A stretch of 64,000 bases of DNA, taken from contig CALCHY010000048.1 of the NCBI GenBank assembly GCA_937907415.1, forward strand, positions 62,001-126,000, written 5' to 3'. The position numbers and the translations under genes were made by a program. Positions 1 through 7,290 of this stretch are shown piece after piece (positions within the stretch are counted from its first letter, which is position 1; every line of letters begins with the position of its first letter). The notes below the pieces were generated by a model, which was not told where the DNA came from, made no database searches, and was given only the letters and a program-made list of their open reading frames with translations. The DNA comes from an uncultured Trueperaceae bacterium. Lineage in GTDB: Bacteria > Deinococcota > Deinococci > Deinococcales > Trueperaceae.

Positions 1-346
1 CGCCTGCTTCTGCCTCTTCGGGTGCGTCGGAGTGTGCGTCGTCCTCCAGGCGCAGGCCTTGGTCATTCTCGGGGTAGTGCTCGCTGAGTAGGGCGGTGAT
101 CTGTTGGGGGCTGGCGTAGGTTGGGGTGATGCGTAGGCCCGTGATGATTTCGAGGGCTGAGAGTTTGCGGAGGTTGCGGGGTTCGCTGGTTAGGACTGCG
201 AGGGTCTCCCCTTTGACCAGTAGGGGTATGACCTGGTGTTGGATGGCGATGTCGCGCGCGAGCGCTTGGATGGCGTCGCGGTCGATGTGGGGTGGGTGTT
301 CGGCGCCGGGCGCGAAGGTTGTGGGGTGGGGCGCGGCGAGGCTCAT
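1..346 (-). CDS. pilB: Type IV pilus assembly ATPase, N-terminal part (runs off window)
   Basis: About 115 residues of the N-terminus are visible from the ATG at 346; the rest lies left of the window. The segment reads like the MshEN/GspE N-terminal domain of PilB/GspE extension ATPases, with stretches such as LVKGETLAVLTSEP and EIITGLRITPTYASPQQI, followed by an acidic tail. The Walker motifs are not in view. In the pilus this cytoplasmic hexamer powers pilin extraction. A TAGAAT box (354-359) ends 7 nt before the ATG and no Shine-Dalgarno site is visible, so the mRNA is probably leaderless. The gene is divergent from the platform-protein gene at 398, which supports the assignment. GspE of a type II secretion system cannot be excluded. 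Confidence 0.75.
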   Translation of the reverse strand, partial: MSLAAPHPTTFAPGAEHPPHIDRDAIQALARDIAIQHQVIPLLVKGETLAVLTSEPRNLRKLSALEIITGLRITPTYASPQQITALLSEHYPENDQGLRLEDDAHSDAPEEAEAG

Positions 347-353
347 AGTCCTG

Positions 354-388
354 ATTCTACCTTTTTCATGTCTTGCCTGGTCTAAACT
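354..388. promoter_or_regulatory. Divergent pilB/pilC promoter region with CATG motif
   Basis: The plus strand reads ATTCTACCTTTTTCATGT at 354-371. Read on the minus strand this is ACATGAAAAAGGTAGAAT, whose TAGAAT is the likely -10 of pilB. A second box, TAAACT (383-388), lies 9 nt before the pilC ATG. The ACATGAAAAA core recurs in about a dozen intergenic regions of this window. Confidence 0.5.
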
Positions 389-397
389 GAGTGTGAG

Positions 398-1603
398 ATG
401 CCTACCTTTACTTATCGTGCTTATGACCAGTCTGGTCGAGTCGTAAACGGCTCGATTGATGCGCCGAACGAGGCGGTGGCGCACGACCGCCTGGCCGCTC
501 GCGGCGTCAGCTCCTTCCAAGTCACCCAGAAGGGCGTGGCCGCGAACGCCTTGGCTGGCGGCGTCCCGAAGGAGCTCCTGCCGCTGGTGACTCGCCAGCT
601 CGCTACCGTCATCTCTTCGGGTACCCATTTGGCTGTCGCGTTGGACGTGTTGGCTAGCCAGCCGTTACCGGTTGGCGCTAAGCGCGTCTTGCGCGTTCTG
701 GGGGCTGATGTTCGTTCGGGTGTGGCGTTCTCGGCGGCGTTGTCGCGCCACCCGGGCACCTTCTCGGACTTCTTCGTCCAGATGATCAAGGTGGGTGAAG
801 CCACGGGTGATCTTGAGGGTGCCCTGGAGCGTGTGGCTGACCACCTGGAGAAGGTGGCGTCCACCCGCCAGAAGGTCGTGGGGTCACTCATCTACCCGGT
901 GAGCGTGCTGGTGATCGGGTTGCTGGTGACTTTCGCGCTCTTGCGTTGGGTGGTGCCGCAGTTCGCCAGCGTGCTGGAGGGGTTCGGGAGTGATTTGCCG
1001 GCCGCCACGCAGTTCCTGGTGAGCGCGTCCGAGTTCGTGCAGGAGAACACCTTGTTGCTGCTCGCGCCGTTCGCCGTGTTGGGGCTGGTGTGGTGGTTGG
1101 TGATGCGTTCTCGGCGGGGGCGAGAGTTGGTCGGGGAGTGGTCGCTTGGCTTGCCGGTGTTGGGCGGCTTGATGCACCGGGGTGAGATGGCGACTTTGGC
1201 TTCGACGTTGGCCGCGGCGGTGAACTCGGGCGCTTCGCTGGTGATGGGTCTTGAGCTCGCGACCGGATCTAGCCAGAACTGGTTCTTGAAGCGCCGCCTG
1301 GCTGAGGTGCGGTCGGATGTGGAGCAGGGTAAGGGCTTGAAGGATGCGTTCGGGGCGTCTGGTGCTTTCTCGAGCTTGTTTGTGTCGATGGTGGGGGTGG
1401 GCGAGGAGTCGGGTGATCTGCCGCGGATGCTTGAGAAGGTGACGGTGTTCTATGACCGTGAGGTGGAGGCGGGCGCGTCCAGGTTGGTGAGTTTGCTGCA
1501 GCCGGTCATGATCCTTGTTCTCGGTTTTCTCATTGGTGGCTTAGCTTACTCGCTCTTCGCGCCGATTTTCTCCCTGGTGACAGCCGGCCCAAATGCAATC
1601 TAG
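398..1603 (+). CDS. pilC: Type IV pilus inner-membrane platform protein PilC/GspF
   Basis: This 401-aa protein has the two-repeat GspF/PilC architecture. The N-terminal repeat carries PLVTRQLATVISSGTHL and FVQMIKVGEATGDLEGAL; the second carries ATLAAAVNSGASLV and FVSMVGVGEESGDLPRML. Three membrane segments are visible (around residues 163-183, 213-235 and 370-393). The length is typical of the family. PilC sits in the inner membrane and couples the PilB/PilT motors to pilin assembly. The first about 30 residues match the usual short N-terminal region, which supports the ATG at 398. No ribosome-binding site is visible, and TAAACT at 383-388 suggests a leaderless start. It is followed by a pilin gene cluster on the same strand. 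Confidence 0.93.
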   Translation: MPTFTYRAYDQSGRVVNGSIDAPNEAVAHDRLAARGVSSFQVTQKGVAANALAGGVPKELLPLVTRQLATVISSGTHLAVALDVLASQPLPVGAKRVLRVLGADVRSGVAFSAALSRHPGTFSDFFVQMIKVGEATGDLEGALERVADHLEKVASTRQKVVGSLIYPVSVLVIGLLVTFALLRWVVPQFASVLEGFGSDLPAATQFLVSASEFVQENTLLLLAPFAVLGLVWWLVMRSRRGRELVGEWSLGLPVLGGLMHRGEMATLASTLAAAVNSGASLVMGLELATGSSQNWFLKRRLAEVRSDVEQGKGLKDAFGASGAFSSLFVSMVGVGEESGDLPRMLEKVTVFYDREVEAGASRLVSLLQPVMILVLGFLIGGLAYSLFAPIFSLVTAGPNAI

Positions 1604-1612
1604 GTTACACTT

Positions 1613-1729
1613 GAGAGTTGGGTGGTTCGGCCTGTTAGTAGACCAACAAGTGCGTTAGGATTCACGCTCCTGACGCGCTTCGCGTTACTGTCCCGAGTAG
1701 GATACTCACGGCTCAACTTCCCCAACTCA
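1613..1729. other. Candidate structured RNA between pilC and pilin gene
   Basis: This 117-nt stretch can fold into a multibranch structure. A closing stem pairs GAGTTGGG (1615-1622) with CCCAACTC (1721-1728). Inside are a 9-bp stem with one G-U pair (1652-1660 with 1668-1676) and a GAGTA-GGA-TACTC hairpin (1695-1707). The region has no convincing ORF and lies upstream of the pilin promoter box at 1827, so it would not be part of that transcript. I do not recognise it as a known riboswitch, 5S rRNA or tmRNA. Strand and function are unknown. Confidence 0.3.
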
Positions 1730-1796
1730 CTGCCACCGCGCCCTTGTACTCACCTGGCTTCCAGCGTGGGGTGATCGCCAACTTTGGGCACCGTCG

Positions 1797-1843
1797 GCAT
1801 TCTCTCTTTTCTATGTTCCGCCCGGCTATAATCGTTGTGGAGG
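1797..1843 (+). promoter_or_regulatory. Pilin gene promoter and ribosome-binding site
   Basis: A consensus TATAAT at 1827-1832 is preceded by a variant of the shared CATG motif (ATTCTCTCTTTTCTATG, 1799-1815). A GGAGG Shine-Dalgarno at 1839-1843 lies 9 nt before the ATG at 1853. The distance from TATAAT is so short that the mRNA would begin almost at the ribosome-binding site. Confidence 0.6.
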
Positions 1844-1852
1844 ATCTTTTTT

Positions 1853-2269
1853 ATGAAGCAGAATCGTTCAGCTGGTTTCACCCTTATGGAGATCATGATC
1901 GTGGTCGCCGTGATCGCGGTCTTGGCTCTCGCTCTACTTCCGAACCTGTTGTCTTCGCGGCAAGCGGTGCAGGACTCGGCCATCGAAGCGTCCCTGCAGC
2001 GCGCCATGACGGCTCAGGAGCTGTTCCACGCGCGTTGCGGCGGGTACTGGCCCGGCAGCGGCAACGTAGGACGCTGCGGCACTAACGCGAGCAGCGAGTG
2101 GGGCCGCATCTACCAGAACACGGACCCGAACGTGACCGTCACCCCGCGCACTGGCAGCGGCACCGCCTACTGCATCCAAGCGAGCCACACGGCCGACGCG
2201 AGCCGCGTGTGGAACGTCACCGGCTCGACCACCACGCAGGGCGCTCCCGCCGTAGGCACCTGCTCCTAA
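1853..2269 (+). CDS. Type IV pilin (prepilin with class III signal)
   Basis: The 138-aa product begins MKQNRSAGFTLMEIMIVVAV, with a short basic leader, Gly-Phe cleavage site and Glu5 of the mature protein, so it is a prepilin processed by PilD. The hydrophobic N-terminal helix is followed by a globular domain with cysteines (ARCGGY, GRCGT, YCIQ and a C-terminal TCS) that could form disulfides. The ATG at 1853 is chosen because it has GGAGG 9 nt upstream and gives a proper leader; an in-frame start at 1835 would add six residues and place translation over the ribosome-binding site. The length suits a PilA- or GspG-like subunit. Whether it is the major pilin cannot be told from sequence. Confidence 0.88.
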   Translation: MKQNRSAGFTLMEIMIVVAVIAVLALALLPNLLSSRQAVQDSAIEASLQRAMTAQELFHARCGGYWPGSGNVGRCGTNASSEWGRIYQNTDPNVTVTPRTGSGTAYCIQASHTADASRVWNVTGSTTTQGAPAVGTCS

Positions 2270-2291
2270 GTGGAATAGAGAGGTTACGAAC

Positions 2292-2858
2292 ATGAGGCTC
2301 GATCACCAGCACAAGGTGGCGAGCGTCAGGAACGCGCGAGCAGGATTCACCATCATGGAGGTCCTGCTCGCGTTGTCATTGACGGTCGTCATCATAGGCG
2401 TGATGTTCGCTGGCGTGCTGGCTTACAGCAGGGCGAACACCGCCAACATGACCCTCGAGGGCTTGAACGTAACAGCGAAGGTCATCGAGGACCACCTGAC
2501 GCGTGACCTGGCGCTCATCAGCCGCAACCGCACGTTCCCAGGGGCCGCCCAATGCCCGCTTGGCGCCGGCCCGAACGGCTCGCGCCTTTACCTGATGAGT
2601 CCTGAGACGGGTGGTTCCTACCGGGTTGATTACTCCTGGAGCCGCAACAGTGGCAGGCTCGAGCGCATGGCGGGTGTCGGCGCACCGGCGGGGAACGATG
2701 GGAAACGCTTCGAGGGCGTCACCGATTTCTTCATCAGCTGCCTGGAGGGGGGGCAAGTTACTGCTACCGCGACGGTCAGAGAGCGCCTGGATGGTGTTGT
2801 GGGTGAGGCTGGCCAGCAGGTTGAGGTGCGCGTGACGGCACCTGTGAGGATGCGGTGA
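2292..2858 (+). CDS. Minor pilin / pseudopilin
   Basis: This 188-aa protein has a prepilin motif (RAGFTIMEVLLALSLTVVIIGVMFAG), with cleavage after Gly18 and Glu at mature position 5, then a hydrophobic helix. The remainder resembles GspJ/PilW-type minor pilins in size, with a predicted beta-rich C-terminal part and two cysteines (AAQCPLG, ISCLEGG). It lies 22 nt downstream of the pilin gene and its stop overlaps the next gene by GTGA, so it is co-transcribed and probably translationally coupled. The role is likely tip or initiation complex of the pilus; the exact class is uncertain. Confidence 0.82.
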   Translation: MRLDHQHKVASVRNARAGFTIMEVLLALSLTVVIIGVMFAGVLAYSRANTANMTLEGLNVTAKVIEDHLTRDLALISRNRTFPGAAQCPLGAGPNGSRLYLMSPETGGSYRVDYSWSRNSGRLERMAGVGAPAGNDGKRFEGVTDFFISCLEGGQVTATATVRERLDGVVGEAGQQVEVRVTAPVRMR

Positions 2859-3895
2859 CGCGCACTCGCGGCATGGCGCTCTTGTGGGTGTTGATGCTAA
2901 TCGGCTTGAGCTTGGGCCTGGTGGCGGCTTCCCTGGCTGTGTCCCGCATGGCGGTGACGACTAGCGTGGCCACGCTCGAGCGGGCGGATGGGTTGTTCTA
3001 TGCGGAGGCCGCGGCGGAGCTGGCGGTATCGCACATCCGGCAGAACGCGGACATGCACGGGAATCTCCGCCCGGAAGCGGCACTGTCTCTCTCTGGCCTT
3101 CTGCTGGCTACGGACGTCAGCATGCGGTACGAGGCGGACCTGAGCGCCTTCAATAGCGTCGGTGATCATGCGCGCTCGGTTGTGGTCAAGGTGTGGCCAT
3201 CTGATGTGGGTGGGGAGGCGCTGCGGCCGTTCGTGGCGCGCGCAACCTTACGTCGTGACTTGACGGTGTCGGAGTGGTACGTGCTGGATCACGAGCTTAG
3301 CGTGTGGCGGGCTGGGCAGAACGAGCTCCCGCGCTTCGCCTCCTGTGCGGCCGCCATGCCTCGGGTAACGAGCGTTGGTGGCTCTAGGGTCAGCAACACT
3401 CTGCAGTGGTCGCTGGAGTCGTCGTCCGCGCTGCCAGAGCAGGTGCGAATCTCTTGGATTGACTTCCGTTCCGGCCCTCAGCAGACTCTGGCGCCTACTC
3501 TCACGGCGTTGCAGGCGCAGGTCACGACGCCGGTGGTTGCGTCGGAGTCCGCTCGTCCTGTGCGGGTGGTGTACCTGCTGGAGGCGGTGTTCGATGGGCG
3601 GGTGGTGGACGCTTGCACGGTCGAGGTCGTGACGGGCCGGGTGTTCTTCGAGTCTTCCCCTGCTCAGTTGTGCGCGCCGGGCGACACCGTGCAGGTGGTT
3701 TGGGACGCGAACGCCTCTGCGGGCGTTCAGCTGCGCTTACGTGACGGGGGAGTAACCACTCTGGTGTCTGGTGAGTCTGTGGGTTCTCGTTCCGTGCCCG
3801 TCACGCGTGAGCCCGGGAAGGCTCGGCTGGAGTTGGTGCTGCCTTCGGGTCTGGGTGGTACTCAAACGATCAGGCTTCGGGATGGTGGTTGTTAA
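2855..3895 (+). CDS. PilX/GspK-like minor pilus protein
   Basis: The 346-aa product starts MTRTRGMALLWVLMLIGLSL, a short basic leader and one hydrophobic helix in the style of GspK/PilX proteins, which often lack the canonical Gly-Phe-Thr-Leu-x-Glu site. The start is GTG at 2855 overlapping the upstream stop (GTGA). The C-terminal half is Ser/Thr/Val-rich and probably made of beta-sandwich domains. Position as the last gene of the pilin cluster matches PilX or GspK in other loci. A low-similarity family makes the exact name unsafe. Confidence 0.65.
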   Translation: MTRTRGMALLWVLMLIGLSLGLVAASLAVSRMAVTTSVATLERADGLFYAEAAAELAVSHIRQNADMHGNLRPEAALSLSGLLLATDVSMRYEADLSAFNSVGDHARSVVVKVWPSDVGGEALRPFVARATLRRDLTVSEWYVLDHELSVWRAGQNELPRFASCAAAMPRVTSVGGSRVSNTLQWSLESSSALPEQVRISWIDFRSGPQQTLAPTLTALQAQVTTPVVASESARPVRVVYLLEAVFDGRVVDACTVEVVTGRVFFESSPAQLCAPGDTVQVVWDANASAGVQLRLRDGGVTTLVSGESVGSRSVPVTREPGKARLELVLPSGLGGTQTIRLRDGGC

Positions 3896-4005
3896 GGGCC
3901 TGCCTATATTGCCTCTGGGGAACTTTGGGTTGTGGACCTTGATGTGGAGAGGTTCTTTGGATTAGCTGCTGGGGTGCTACGGAACAGCTTGGCGGAGGTG
4001 TGGGT

Positions 4006-4034
4006 GGAGGGCGGGGGGTAACCCCGCTTCCTCC
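4006..4034. terminator. Hairpin between convergent genes
   Basis: GCGGGG (4011-4016) pairs with CCCCGC (4022-4027) around GGTAA. A flanking GGAGG/CCTCC extends the stem. It lies between the pilin cluster and the convergent minus-strand gene ending at 4083, so it may end both transcripts. Confidence 0.5.
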
Positions 4035-4082
4035 CCGGTTCCAGTTGCTTTGCCGTGCGTATGTGGGATGTGGGTGCCGAAC

Positions 4083-5612
4083 TCAGTTGCGGTCTAGGCA
4101 CACAACTTCAGGGGGCCCCGTGTGGTTGGGGTCCCAGCCTTTGTCGTAGCATGCGCAGTAGACGTGGTCCCAGTCGAGGTCGGCGCAGGTTTCTGGCTCG
4201 TCCGGCGGCCATTTGGGTTCGCCATCATCCAGGTCGGGGTCAGGGTCGGGGTCGGGGTTGGGCTCAGGCTCAGGCTTAGGGATGTACACCTCGTCTGCCT
4301 GAGCGTAGATCGTGACCTGTTCTGGCGCCGCAGTTGCTCTTCCGCACTCGCTCTCCGCGGTGATGCTCGCCGCGTAAGAGTAAGTGGATCCTTCTGGCAC
4401 GAGGATGCGTAGGGGCAACTCGCCGGTCGTTAGTTCTAGGCCCGCTAAGGACCTGTCGATTCTTGTTCCATCGGTGCCTTGAACAGTCAGGGTGGCTGAC
4501 GCGGCATTCGTGAGTGACCAGCTGAGCACGATAGTCGTGTTGATGGAGCCTTCGCGGTTGATCCTGTCTGGTGAGGCGCTGAGTCTGGCGGTCGGCCTGG
4601 GGCACTCTTGGATGGTGATGCTCTTGCGGGTTTCGCCGCCGGCGCTGGTTGCTGTGAACGGGAAGGTCAGTTGGCCCGTTTGGCTCGCGGGAACTGTGAC
4701 GGTGCTTCGGCCCGTGGCCCTACGGTCGCCGTTTGTGGGGAGGTTCTGGGCCGCCACCTGGTTGGCTGCGAGGCGCCTGGCGTTAGTGAGCGCGAGGGGT
4801 GCTGGGTCGATCTCCCAGTGGAAGGTGAGTGGTTCGCCGGGTATGTATCGCTCGGGCGTGGTTCGGAGCACCCTGAAGATGGGGGCGTTGCCTGCGTCGA
4901 CTGTCACGGTTCGCGAGTCCTGTCCGAAGGGGCTGTCCGCTACGAGCTCGAAGGTGGCGGTTTCGGTGATGGTGACGGTGGTTGTGCCGGTGAGGGTGGT
5001 GGTGTCGGTGTGAACGCGTTCGCCGTCGAGGTAGGTGATGGTGCCGGCGGGTGGGTTGTCGGCTAGGCGCCAGCTGAGGGTCACGTTGTCGCCGGGTCGA
5101 ACTTCGGTGAGGGTGCTGGTGAAGCTGATTAGGCTGGGGGTGGTTCCGCGGGTGAGGCTTACCAGGGTTTCTCTTGTGAACTGGGCGTTGCCGTCTGTGG
5201 TTTGGCCCCGCACGAGGAGGGTGCTTTGCTGACTGGCGTTGCCGCACGTTGCCTGTTGGGTGGGGTTGCCACTGGCGTCTAGGGTGACGCGGTAGGTTCG
5301 CCAGTCGACGTTGTAACCGTTGATCACTCGGCTGCCGAGTTGGCCGCAGCGAAAGGCGCCGTCTCCGTTGTTGGTGCGGAGGTCGCTGGCGATGTGTTCG
5401 AGGACTTCGTGGATGGCTCGTTCGGGGGCGCCGAGGTTGGCGGCTTCCCGGTTGGTTCTGGCGGCGCTAATGCTGGCGGCGGCCAGGCCGGCTATGACGA
5501 TCACCGCGAGGGCCGCAGCGATCATCACTTCAAGCAACGTAACCCCCAGCTGTCGAGGAGTTCTCGGCCGCTGGGGTGTTCGCTGGCCATGCTCGCGGTT
5601 GCGTGCGTTCAT
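4083..5612 (-). CDS. Large pseudopilin-like protein with Ig-like domains and a Pro-Asp tail
   Basis: This 509-aa protein has a prepilin-type N-terminus (RTPRQLGVTLLEVMIAAALAVIVIAG) with a Gly-Val cleavage site and Glu at position +5. It is then a long Thr/Ser-rich region that looks like several beta-sandwich domains (for example PGDNVTLSWRLADNP and GEPLTFHWEIDPAP). Near residues 444-465 there is a PEPEPNPDPDPDPD spacer, then a cysteine-rich end (CADLDW, YCACYDKG, VVCLDRN). The size far exceeds ordinary minor pilins; it resembles tip adhesins presented on pili. A TAACAT box at 5619-5624 lies 6 nt before the ATG with no ribosome-binding site, implying a leaderless mRNA. An adhesive function is inferred. 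Confidence 0.75.
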   Translation of the reverse strand: MNARNREHGQRTPQRPRTPRQLGVTLLEVMIAAALAVIVIAGLAAASISAARTNREAANLGAPERAIHEVLEHIASDLRTNNGDGAFRCGQLGSRVINGYNVDWRTYRVTLDASGNPTQQATCGNASQQSTLLVRGQTTDGNAQFTRETLVSLTRGTTPSLISFTSTLTEVRPGDNVTLSWRLADNPPAGTITYLDGERVHTDTTTLTGTTTVTITETATFELVADSPFGQDSRTVTVDAGNAPIFRVLRTTPERYIPGEPLTFHWEIDPAPLALTNARRLAANQVAAQNLPTNGDRRATGRSTVTVPASQTGQLTFPFTATSAGGETRKSITIQECPRPTARLSASPDRINREGSINTTIVLSWSLTNAASATLTVQGTDGTRIDRSLAGLELTTGELPLRILVPEGSTYSYAASITAESECGRATAAPEQVTIYAQADEVYIPKPEPEPNPDPDPDPDLDDGEPKWPPDEPETCADLDWDHVYCACYDKGWDPNHTGPPEVVCLDRN

Positions 5613-5618
5613 ACCGGT

Positions 5619-5650
5619 ATGTTAGCACGCTCAGTTTTTCATGTTCCGCC
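5619..5650 (-). promoter_or_regulatory. Promoter with CATG motif
   Basis: The minus strand carries GCGGAACATGAAAAACTGAG (5650-5631) followed by TAACAT (5624-5619), 6 nt before the start at 5612. The GCGGAACATGAAAA core is shared with the pilP promoter. Confidence 0.45.
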
Positions 5651-5653
5651 TGT

Positions 5654-6823
5654 CTACTCAGACAGGCCGTACTGCGTGATCTCCACGTCAGCGGTGTGGA
5701 ACGTCCACGTTTCGACGCCGTCGCTGGTGGTGATGCTCACCGCGTACGTTGTCAGCGGCTCGAGGGGATGCAGTGGCAGCAGGACGGTCGCGCCGTAGGC
5801 CTGATTGGCGCGGTTGACGGTGTCCGCCATGTCTTGGGGCGCGCCATATTGCGTGGTGCCCGTGACGACGCAGTGCTCGATGGGGGCTCCGTTGGCGCTG
5901 ATGCTGCTGCTCCGGACGGCGGGGTTGTTGCCGTAACCGCGCATAACGAAGATCGGAAGGCCGTTGAGGTTGGGGTGGTACTCGGGCGGGCACATGCGGG
6001 GCGGCGAGGGGTTCTCCGAGTAGTGCGCGAGGATCTCCACTGTCTGGCCATCGCCGGGGAAGTGGACTTTCTGGTTGGCTGGCCACGCGCGCGTGCGGAT
6101 CGGCTCGAGGGTGGTGGCGGAGATGCCGTACTTGCAGGTTGTGTCGTCGCACTCCATGGGGCGGTAGTAGTAGCCGTGCCGGATGCCGGTGGTGCGTGGG
6201 TCGAGGAGGCTCATGAGGTGAAATGGCGCTTGGGCGAAGCCGTGCATGACGGAGATGGGTTCGCGGGGACCGCGGGTGCTGACGTTGCTGACGCGGCCAG
6301 CTTCGGCGCCTTCTGGGGACGCGTAGGGCAGGCTTGGGTCCTGCTCGTGGCCACTCCGGTTGTTCTCGCCGAGGTAGCGCGCGTGCAGCCAGTTGGGGAG
6401 GCTCCCTTCGGCGTCGAGCACGCCTGGGGGCAGGCCGGCGGCGGTGCGGTACTCGTTGAAGTGTTCGAGGACGGCTTGGGAGTAGGCGCGGTGGGGGGCG
6501 TACTTGACCTGCGCGGCCTGGGTGCCGCCCGCCGCGAGGGTGAGGTCATGCCGCGTCTGGTCTGGGTCGAAGGGGTTGCCGTGGAAGGCGACGCTCTGGG
6601 CGGTGACGACGTACTGGCCCGCCGCGAGCTCCTCGAGCCTGGTGGTTTCGGTGATGGCTTGTTGGTAGTCGTTGGGGCCGGTGATGGTGATGTCGGGTTG
6701 GAGGTCGGTGGGGAGGCCGGTGACGCTGATGGTGATGCTGTCCGGCGTGAGGCCGGCGTTCTTTGGGTCGCAGGCGGTGAGCGCGAGTAGCGCCAGCAGG
6801 GTCGCCAGAAGGGGGCGTCTCAT
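5654..6823 (-). CDS. CAP/SCP-domain-like lipoprotein
   Basis: The 389-aa product starts with a lipoprotein signal (LLALLALTAC, Cys19). An N-terminal beta-rich region is followed by a segment around residues 135-200 that resembles the CAP/SCP fold: AVLEHFNEYRTAAGLPP, then WLHARYLGENNRSGHEQ. The C-terminal part is probably another beta domain (HPLEPLTTYAVSITTSDGVETWTF). It would be anchored outside the cytoplasmic membrane. TAACAT at 6830-6835 lies 6 nt before the ATG, consistent with a leaderless start. It follows the pilus genes but there is no direct evidence of a pilus role. The CAP assignment rests on motif resemblance. Confidence 0.6.
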   Translation of the reverse strand: MRRPLLATLLALLALTACDPKNAGLTPDSITISVTGLPTDLQPDITITGPNDYQQAITETTRLEELAAGQYVVTAQSVAFHGNPFDPDQTRHDLTLAAGGTQAAQVKYAPHRAYSQAVLEHFNEYRTAAGLPPGVLDAEGSLPNWLHARYLGENNRSGHEQDPSLPYASPEGAEAGRVSNVSTRGPREPISVMHGFAQAPFHLMSLLDPRTTGIRHGYYYRPMECDDTTCKYGISATTLEPIRTRAWPANQKVHFPGDGQTVEILAHYSENPSPPRMCPPEYHPNLNGLPIFVMRGYGNNPAVRSSSISANGAPIEHCVVTGTTQYGAPQDMADTVNRANQAYGATVLLPLHPLEPLTTYAVSITTSDGVETWTFHTADVEITQYGLSE

Positions 6824-6941
6824 ATTTCTATGTTACCGCTCGCTATTTGGTGGCCTTGACTGATTTCCTACCTAGCGGTGGAAGCAGGCGGTTCGCACTG
6901 AGTCAGCACCTGGCAGTTAATCGCTTGGAGTGTCAGCGTTT

Positions 6942-6964
6942 CGTAAGAGCCGCGTAAGTACTCT
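6942..6964 (+). promoter_or_regulatory. Direct repeats with 11-bp spacing and -10 box
   Basis: CGTAAG occurs at 6942-6947 and 6953-6958, exactly one helical turn apart. TACTCT (6959-6964) lies 5 nt before the ATG at 6970. An almost identical repeat precedes the secreted-protein gene at 18013. Tandem half-sites at 11 bp are typical of PhoB/OmpR-type response regulators. Confidence 0.4.
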
Positions 6965-6969
6965 CTGGC

Positions 6970-7221
6970 ATGAGTATTCGTGCTTGGAAATTGACCTCGC
7001 TTATCCTCGCTGCCCTTATCGTCGGTTACGTCATCGCCGTGCTCACGGGCGCGGGTACGGCCTTCGCTCAAATCGGCAGTGGCCAGGTGATCAAGGTCCA
7101 GTTGGACACAAGCAACTGTAGCTATGGGGTGTCCAGCTACCCGCCTTCGGGTTCGATCGTGATGCAGGCTGAGCCAACTAAGTACGCCGGCAACACGTAC
7201 GTATACAACGTCTGCAAGTGA
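6970..7221 (+). CDS. Small secreted cysteine-containing protein
   Basis: This 83-aa protein starts MSIRAWKLTSLILAALIVGYVIA, continuing to a likely signal-peptidase site near AFA-QIG. The mature part is about 50 residues with two cysteines (SNCSYG and the C-terminal NVCK) that could form one disulfide. No family is recognised. Start ATG at 6970 has a TANNNT box 5 nt upstream and no ribosome-binding site. The gene stands alone between oppositely oriented genes and ends just before a strong terminator. Confidence 0.6.
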   Translation: MSIRAWKLTSLILAALIVGYVIAVLTGAGTAFAQIGSGQVIKVQLDTSNCSYGVSSYPPSGSIVMQAEPTKYAGNTYVYNVCK

Positions 7222-7240
7222 CTTCGGTCCCACCAACCGC

Positions 7241-7276
7241 GACGAGGAGCCCGCTAGGGCTCCTCGTCTTTGTTCC
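7241..7276 (+). terminator. Rho-independent terminator
   Basis: A perfect 12-bp stem (GACGAGGAGCCC, loop GCTA, GGGCTCCTCGTC) is followed by TTTGTT. It ends the small secreted-protein gene and could also serve the convergent pilQ operon. Confidence 0.85.
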
Positions 7277-7290
7277 CATGTTGTAGCCGC

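Noticed and set aside
1621..1640. GGTTCGGCCTGTTAGTA resembling the complement of a 23S rRNA 5' region
   Set aside because: Similarity spans only about 15 nt and the rest does not follow rRNA; likely chance.
1835..1852. Earlier in-frame start for the pilin
   Set aside because: It overlaps the GGAGG site and would spoil the short prepilin leader; ATG 1853 fits the family.
5576..6790. Plus-strand open frame of 404 codons opposite the CAP lipoprotein
   Set aside because: Gly/Val/Ala-rich shadow without initiation signals.
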